Positions 60,907 to 64,000 of a stretch of DNA of 64,000 nucleotides are shown here, in pieces (position 1 is the first letter of the stretch; the number at the start of each line of letters is the position of its first letter). The notes under the pieces were generated by a model that did not search any database, was not told where the DNA came from, and saw nothing but the letters and a program-made list of their open reading frames with translations. The stretch comes from BOG-994 sp049514215 (GTDB lineage Bacteria > Pseudomonadota > Gammaproteobacteria > Burkholderiales > Burkholderiaceae_D): contig JBEKVI010000017.1 in assembly GCA_049514215.1 (NCBI GenBank), forward strand, positions 1 through 64,000, in the 5' to 3' direction. Both the position numbers and the translations under genes were made by a program.

Positions 60907-61494
60907 ATGATATGGGCTAGCAAAGCAGCCGATGCAGAGCTCATGGCGCGGGTCGGTCGGGGAGACGAGCGGGCGTTCACGATCCTGTATCGACGTCACC
61001 AACGGCGCGTGTACGCTTTCGCGCTTCTTCTGACGGGCTCGGAGAGCATCGCTGCCGATGCGACACAGGAAGCGTTCATCGAGTTGCTCAAGGTGAGTTC
61101 TCGTTTCGATCCCGGCCAGGGAACACTGGTGGCGTGGCTGTGCGGGGTCGCGCGCAATTGCGTCAGGCGCCACCTGCGGGAATTCGATCTGCCCATCGCG
61201 CCCTCGGACGACCCGGAACCATGGACGGAGATGGCGCCCGAGACAGGTCAACCGCTTGCGGTACTCGAGCGCACCCGGGCCGCGGCGGCGGTGAAAAAAG
61301 GCCTGGCGCGCCTGGAACCCCACTACCGGGAGGTCGTGGTTCTGTGTGCCCTGCAGGAGTTCAGCTATGCCGAGGCGGCCTCCATCTGCGGCATCGAGGT
61401 CCATCTGGTCCGCTCGCGCCTCTCACGGGGCAAGGGTCGGCTGGCCGAACTGCTGCGCGAGTCCAGGAGCTGGTCCGAACGCTACGCCGCATGA
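60907..61494 (+). CDS. ECF-family RNA polymerase sigma factor
   Basis: A 195-residue sigma-70 ECF factor. Sigma-2 reads DERAFTILYRRHQRRVYAFA and ATQEAFIELLK. Sigma-4 reads LEPHYREVVVLCALQEFSYA and VHLVRSRLSRGKGRLAEL. Its stop overlaps the next gene region (ATGA at 61491). A GTG at 60871, directly after the upstream stop, is an alternative start adding 12 residues. Position between a response regulator and a one-pass membrane protein suggests that the latter is its anti-sigma factor. Confidence 0.9.
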   Translation: MIWASKAADAELMARVGRGDERAFTILYRRHQRRVYAFALLLTGSESIAADATQEAFIELLKVSSRFDPGQGTLVAWLCGVARNCVRRHLREFDLPIAPSDDPEPWTEMAPETGQPLAVLERTRAAAAVKKGLARLEPHYREVVVLCALQEFSYAEAASICGIEVHLVRSRLSRGKGRLAELLRESRSWSERYAA

Positions 61495-61514
61495 AAAGTT
61501 ACCAAGGAAACGTC

Positions 61515-62060
61515 ATGAGCAAGAATCCAGACGAGCATCAAGACCACGAATCCGCATGGCTTGCGACGGGACTGGCGGCGCTGCGCGAGGAGTTGCCGCG
61601 CCTGTCAGCGCCACGGACGCTGGAGCGCGAACTCAGAGCGCACCTCGCGGCGCACCGATTTTCGCAGAAGAAGGCGGCCTGGTGGCACACGCTCGTGGGC
61701 CAGTTTCTCGTTCCCGCGCTGGCTTTGGGCTGCGTCGTAGCCGCCTCCGTCCCCCTGGTCTCGCATTTTCTTCTGGGTTCCGAGATGAGTGCGGACGCGA
61801 GCGCGGAGAGCGCCCTTCTGACCCCGTTCTACGCGCTCGCCTCCAATGCCAGTGCGACGGCGCAGTCCGAGTCTCAGTCGAAGTCGCAGTCCCAGGGCGT
61901 CATCGTGGCCACCGAGTTGCCGCGCCAGGTGCTCCTGGATTTTGGCTTGCCGATGGATCCAGGGCTGGTGGGACAACCGGTCAAAGCCGACGTGCTGGTC
62001 GGCGCTGGGGGGGAAATTCTCGCCGTTCGGTTTTCAAATGAATCAGGAGATAGGAAGTGA
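61515..62060 (+). CDS. One-pass membrane protein, probable anti-sigma factor
   Basis: A 181-residue protein. An N-terminal cytoplasmic part (LATGLAALREELPRLSAPRT, LERELRAHLAAHRF) is followed by one membrane segment (about 62-90, LVPALALGCVVAASVPLVSH). The outside part ends in LPRQVLLDFGLPMDPG and VKADVLVGAGGEILAVRFSN. A Ser/Gln-rich linker (SESQSKSQSQ) lies between. No zinc-binding HxxxCxxC motif of ZAS anti-sigmas is present. The role as sigma inhibitor comes from gene order only. AAGGAA precedes the ATG; a start at 61491 is possible. Confidence 0.7.
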   Translation: MSKNPDEHQDHESAWLATGLAALREELPRLSAPRTLERELRAHLAAHRFSQKKAAWWHTLVGQFLVPALALGCVVAASVPLVSHFLLGSEMSADASAESALLTPFYALASNASATAQSESQSKSQSQGVIVATELPRQVLLDFGLPMDPGLVGQPVKADVLVGAGGEILAVRFSNESGDRK

Positions 62061-63160
62061 GTCGGATGAGTCGCTCTCGAGCATCGATTGGGGCGCCCGC
62101 GTGGGCCCTCTTGGTGGCGTCAGTTCTGTCGTTCAGTTTGCATACCCTTCCTTCGGCCGCGGCGGCGAGCGGTAGCGAAGTGCCCCCCGACCCTCCGCCC
62201 GAAGCCTCGCTAGGACCGCCGGGCGCGTCCGACGCCCGCTTCGCCTTCATGTCGTTTGCCATGGCGAACGCCAGAATTGTCAAAGGGGCACCGTATAGCG
62301 CGTTGGCGGTTTCGGAGTTTCACCAGACCTTAAGCGACGGCAATCATATCGACCGATCGCGCACCACGTTACTCTTTCGCGATGGCGAGGGCCGCACGCG
62401 CCAGGAGACGATGGGCACCCATCCCATGATCTTTTTGAACGACGTCACGAGCGGGCGTCGCTATGTCTTGGACCCGGCGCGCAAAACCGCGCTTCTTCTG
62501 AGCCCCGATGGCCATGGCCCAGCACCGGAGAACTCCGGGCCGGGGATGTTGGGCTCGGTGGGCGCCGTTTTTCATCGCACCTTTAATCGCATCGCGGTCG
62601 CGACCGGTCTTTCGGATCCCGACCCGATTGAGCAGGGTCGGCCCGCGCCCGACGTGCCCCAGGTCGGTGGCTTTCACGGCCCGGAGCCAGCGGGGGACTT
62701 CCACACCTTCGGGCCTCCACCCGGGCCGCCTCCCGGAGGTGCTCCGCCAGGTCCACCGCCAGGTCCTCCTCCCCCTGGGCTGGGCCCTGACCTGGGTCCT
62801 TTGCCGACGCTGCCCCTTGTTCTTCGGGAGGCGCGCGGACCGGGAACAGTGTCCTCGCTCGGCTCCAAGGAGTTCGACGGGGTACGCGCCGACGGCACGC
62901 GCACCACCTGGACCATTGCTGCCGGTCAGATCGGCAACGAGAAACCGATCGTTCTGACCTCTGACCAGTGGTACGCTCCCGACCTGTTGCTGGTCGTGGC
63001 CACGCGCGATTCGGATCCCCGTGACGGCGAAACCCTGTATCAGGTCAGGGACCTCAAACGCAGCGAACCCTCCCCGGAACTGTTCGCCGTTCCCCCTGAC
63101 TACACGGTCACCTCCGGAGTCAGTCCCATGGGACACCCGGGGACGTCACGCGTGAAATAA
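62057..63160 (+). CDS. Secreted protein with proline-glycine-rich linker
   Basis: A 367-residue protein exported by a signal peptide (ALLVASVLSFSLHTLPSAAAA). The first domain (about 75-190) has KGAPYSALAVSEFHQTLSDG, RDGEGRTRQETMG and FLNDVTSGRRYVLDPARKTA. This resembles a family of uncharacterised exported proteins found next to ECF sigma factors, notably in Acidobacteria. A Pro/Gly linker (about 222-255) follows, then a second domain with KEFDGVRADGTRTTWTIAAG and DQWYAPDLLLVVATRD. The GTG at 62057 overlaps the stop of the gene before (GTGA) and has AGGAG upstream; ATG 62066 is an alternative. Confidence 0.75.
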   Translation: MSRMSRSRASIGAPAWALLVASVLSFSLHTLPSAAAASGSEVPPDPPPEASLGPPGASDARFAFMSFAMANARIVKGAPYSALAVSEFHQTLSDGNHIDRSRTTLLFRDGEGRTRQETMGTHPMIFLNDVTSGRRYVLDPARKTALLLSPDGHGPAPENSGPGMLGSVGAVFHRTFNRIAVATGLSDPDPIEQGRPAPDVPQVGGFHGPEPAGDFHTFGPPPGPPPGGAPPGPPPGPPPPGLGPDLGPLPTLPLVLREARGPGTVSSLGSKEFDGVRADGTRTTWTIAAGQIGNEKPIVLTSDQWYAPDLLLVVATRDSDPRDGETLYQVRDLKRSEPSPELFAVPPDYTVTSGVSPMGHPGTSRVK

Positions 63161-63191
63161 CCTCCAACGAGGAAGAGCGAGCAATCTCATA

Positions 63192-63217
63192 ATTTACATT
63201 ACAAATGATGTGTAAAT
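63192..63217. promoter_or_regulatory. AT-rich inverted repeat before the acylphosphatase gene
   Basis: ATTTACA (63192-63198) and TGTAAAT (63211-63217) form a perfect seven-base inverted repeat with a 12-base spacer, in an AT-rich gap upstream of the acylphosphatase gene. It could be a regulator site overlapping a promoter. No regulator is assigned. Confidence 0.35.
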
Positions 63218-63261
63218 ATTTGATATATATGAATCTATGAGGGTGCCTGCGGGCAGCCGCG

Positions 63262-63543
63262 GTGTCTGACTTGCTCCGTCGCTATCGTGTCGAGGGGATC
63301 GTCCAGGGCGTGGGATTTCGCTGGTTCGTCCAGCGCGAGGCCGAATCCTTGAACCTGGCCGGATGGGTGCGCAACACGACCGACGGGGCAGTGGAGGTTC
63401 TGGCAGCAGGCCCTGCCGAGTCCTTGGACCTTCTTGTTCAGCATCTGTCCCACGGTCCCAAGGCGAGCCGCGTGACCAAGGTTACGCAGGAGCCTGGCGT
63501 GGAAGGCGAGACGCCCCCAACGGGGCCCTTTCGGATCCGCTAG
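63262..63543 (+). CDS. Acylphosphatase
   Basis: A 93-residue enzyme that hydrolyses acyl phosphates. The signature GIVQGVGFRWFVQ holds the active-site Arg, and GWVRNTTDGAVEVLAAG holds the Asn. Size and both motifs fit bacterial AcyP. The start is a GTG at 63262, which begins just before the first strand. It is downstream of the AT-rich repeat and convergent with nikR. Confidence 0.92.
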   Translation: MSDLLRRYRVEGIVQGVGFRWFVQREAESLNLAGWVRNTTDGAVEVLAAGPAESLDLLVQHLSHGPKASRVTKVTQEPGVEGETPPTGPFRIR

Positions 63544-63588
63544 CTGTACCGGGCGCCCAGGCTCCGCGCGGGCCCGCGTTCGCGGGGC

Positions 63589-64000
63589 TTAGACCTTGGG
63601 CTTGAAGTGCCGATGGACCAGACGGTCCCGTGCTGGTGCCTTCTTCACCACGTGATAGTGAGGCTGTCCCTCAGGCTCGACCGAAATCAGATTCAGCTTG
63701 CCGTGCCGCACACCGCGTTCGGCGATGAGGGCCTCGGCGAATTGACGCACTGCTGAAGTTGGCCCCTTCAGGATGACGCTTTCCAGACAGTTTTCGTGGT
63801 CGAGGTGAGCGTGCATGGTGGAAACTGCGAGGTCATGATAGTTGTGCTGCAGCTGCACCAGCCGGGCCGCCAGTTCCCGTTCGTGGTGATTGTAGACGTA
63901 GCTTAGGTTGCCAACGCAGTAGCGCGCCTTGTCCTGGCCGAAACGGTCGGACTCGAGTTGGGCTCTGAGCACGTCACGCACCGCCTCGGAACGGTTTCGG
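63589..64000 (-). CDS. nikR: NikR-type nickel-responsive regulator, 5' end outside the window
   Basis: The C-terminal 136 residues of NikR are visible, open to the right edge. The ribbon-helix-helix end is seen as NRSEAVRDVLRAQL. The ACT-like nickel domain has VYNHHEREL (H76-equivalent) and STMHAHLDHENCLE, with the H87, H89 and C95 equivalents of the nickel site. It represses nickel uptake genes when nickel is bound. Only the first 15-20 residues are missing. No nik transporter lies within the window. Confidence 0.92.
   Translation of the reverse strand, partial: RNRSEAVRDVLRAQLESDRFGQDKARYCVGNLSYVYNHHERELAARLVQLQHNYHDLAVSTMHAHLDHENCLESVILKGPTSAVRQFAEALIAERGVRHGKLNLISVEPEGQPHYHVVKKAPARDRLVHRHFKPKV

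Overview
The window is a GC-rich (about 60%) bacterial chromosome segment with dense, mostly proteobacterial gene content: GlgX, NikR, maleylacetoacetate isomerase, PA2169-type DUF2383 protein, Nramp, VanA/VanB-type oxygenase parts, ECF42 sigma with a DGPF partner, and FNR/ANR-like sites. It most likely comes from a beta- or gammaproteobacterium. A nine-base N run at 30748-30756 shows that it is a draft scaffold. No rRNA, tRNA or CRISPR array was seen.

Region 1 (1-12.5 kb) is an aromatic or ring-acid catabolic island. A minus-strand run, in transcription order, encodes an MFS permease, a Rieske oxygenase, a CaiB/BaiF CoA-transferase, an SCP-x-type thiolase-like protein, its DUF35 partner, a second CoA-transferase, a FadR-type GntR regulator, a phthalate-dioxygenase-type reductase and a cupin. 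Divergent from it lie a VanA-like Rieske O-demethylase, a zinc alcohol dehydrogenase and a GFA-family protein. Two near-identical TGGTNNNACCA palindromes sit in the two promoter gaps and probably form the GntR regulon.

Region 2 (12.8-19.7 kb) carries an orphan hybrid histidine kinase, two SDRs opposite a LysR regulator, and an NAPE-PLD-like metallo-hydrolase. Region 3 (19.7-29.4 kb) looks like a stress and microaerobic module: a decayed YeeE/YedE pair, a DUF2383 protein, GlgX, a quinone-oxidoreductase-like MDR, a ricin-type lectin, a small secreted protein, a hemerythrin, a Ser/Thr kinase fused to a universal-stress domain, and a phosphoesterase. Two correctly spaced class-II FNR/ANR-like promoters precede the secreted protein and the hemerythrin.

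Region 4 (29.6-36.9 kb) is an accessory block of SDRs, paired cupin and carboxymuconolactone-decarboxylase-like proteins, LysR and XRE regulators. It ends in wreckage of an IS256-family transposase joined to an SDR remnant. Region 5 (36.9-45.9 kb) holds an atypical Nramp transporter, a GNAT, a dialkylglycine-decarboxylase-like aminotransferase, a VOC protein, a second DUF35/thiolase pair, a divergent response regulator and kinase, and a MarR-GNAT fusion with a readable autoregulatory promoter.

Region 6 (46-59 kb) is a mix of small metabolic and regulatory genes: DUF72, dienelactone hydrolase, XRE-cupin plus GNAT, a monooxygenase-fold protein, an unknown 257-residue protein, a TetR regulator with a palindromic operator, maiA, an outer-membrane barrel, HtrA, and ECF42 with its DGPF protein. 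Region 7 (59-64 kb) has a solute-binding-domain protein divergent from a tightly packed operon of a response regulator, an ECF sigma factor, a one-pass membrane protein and a secreted protein. This operon is the best candidate here for an undescribed signalling unit. Acylphosphatase and a truncated nikR close the window.
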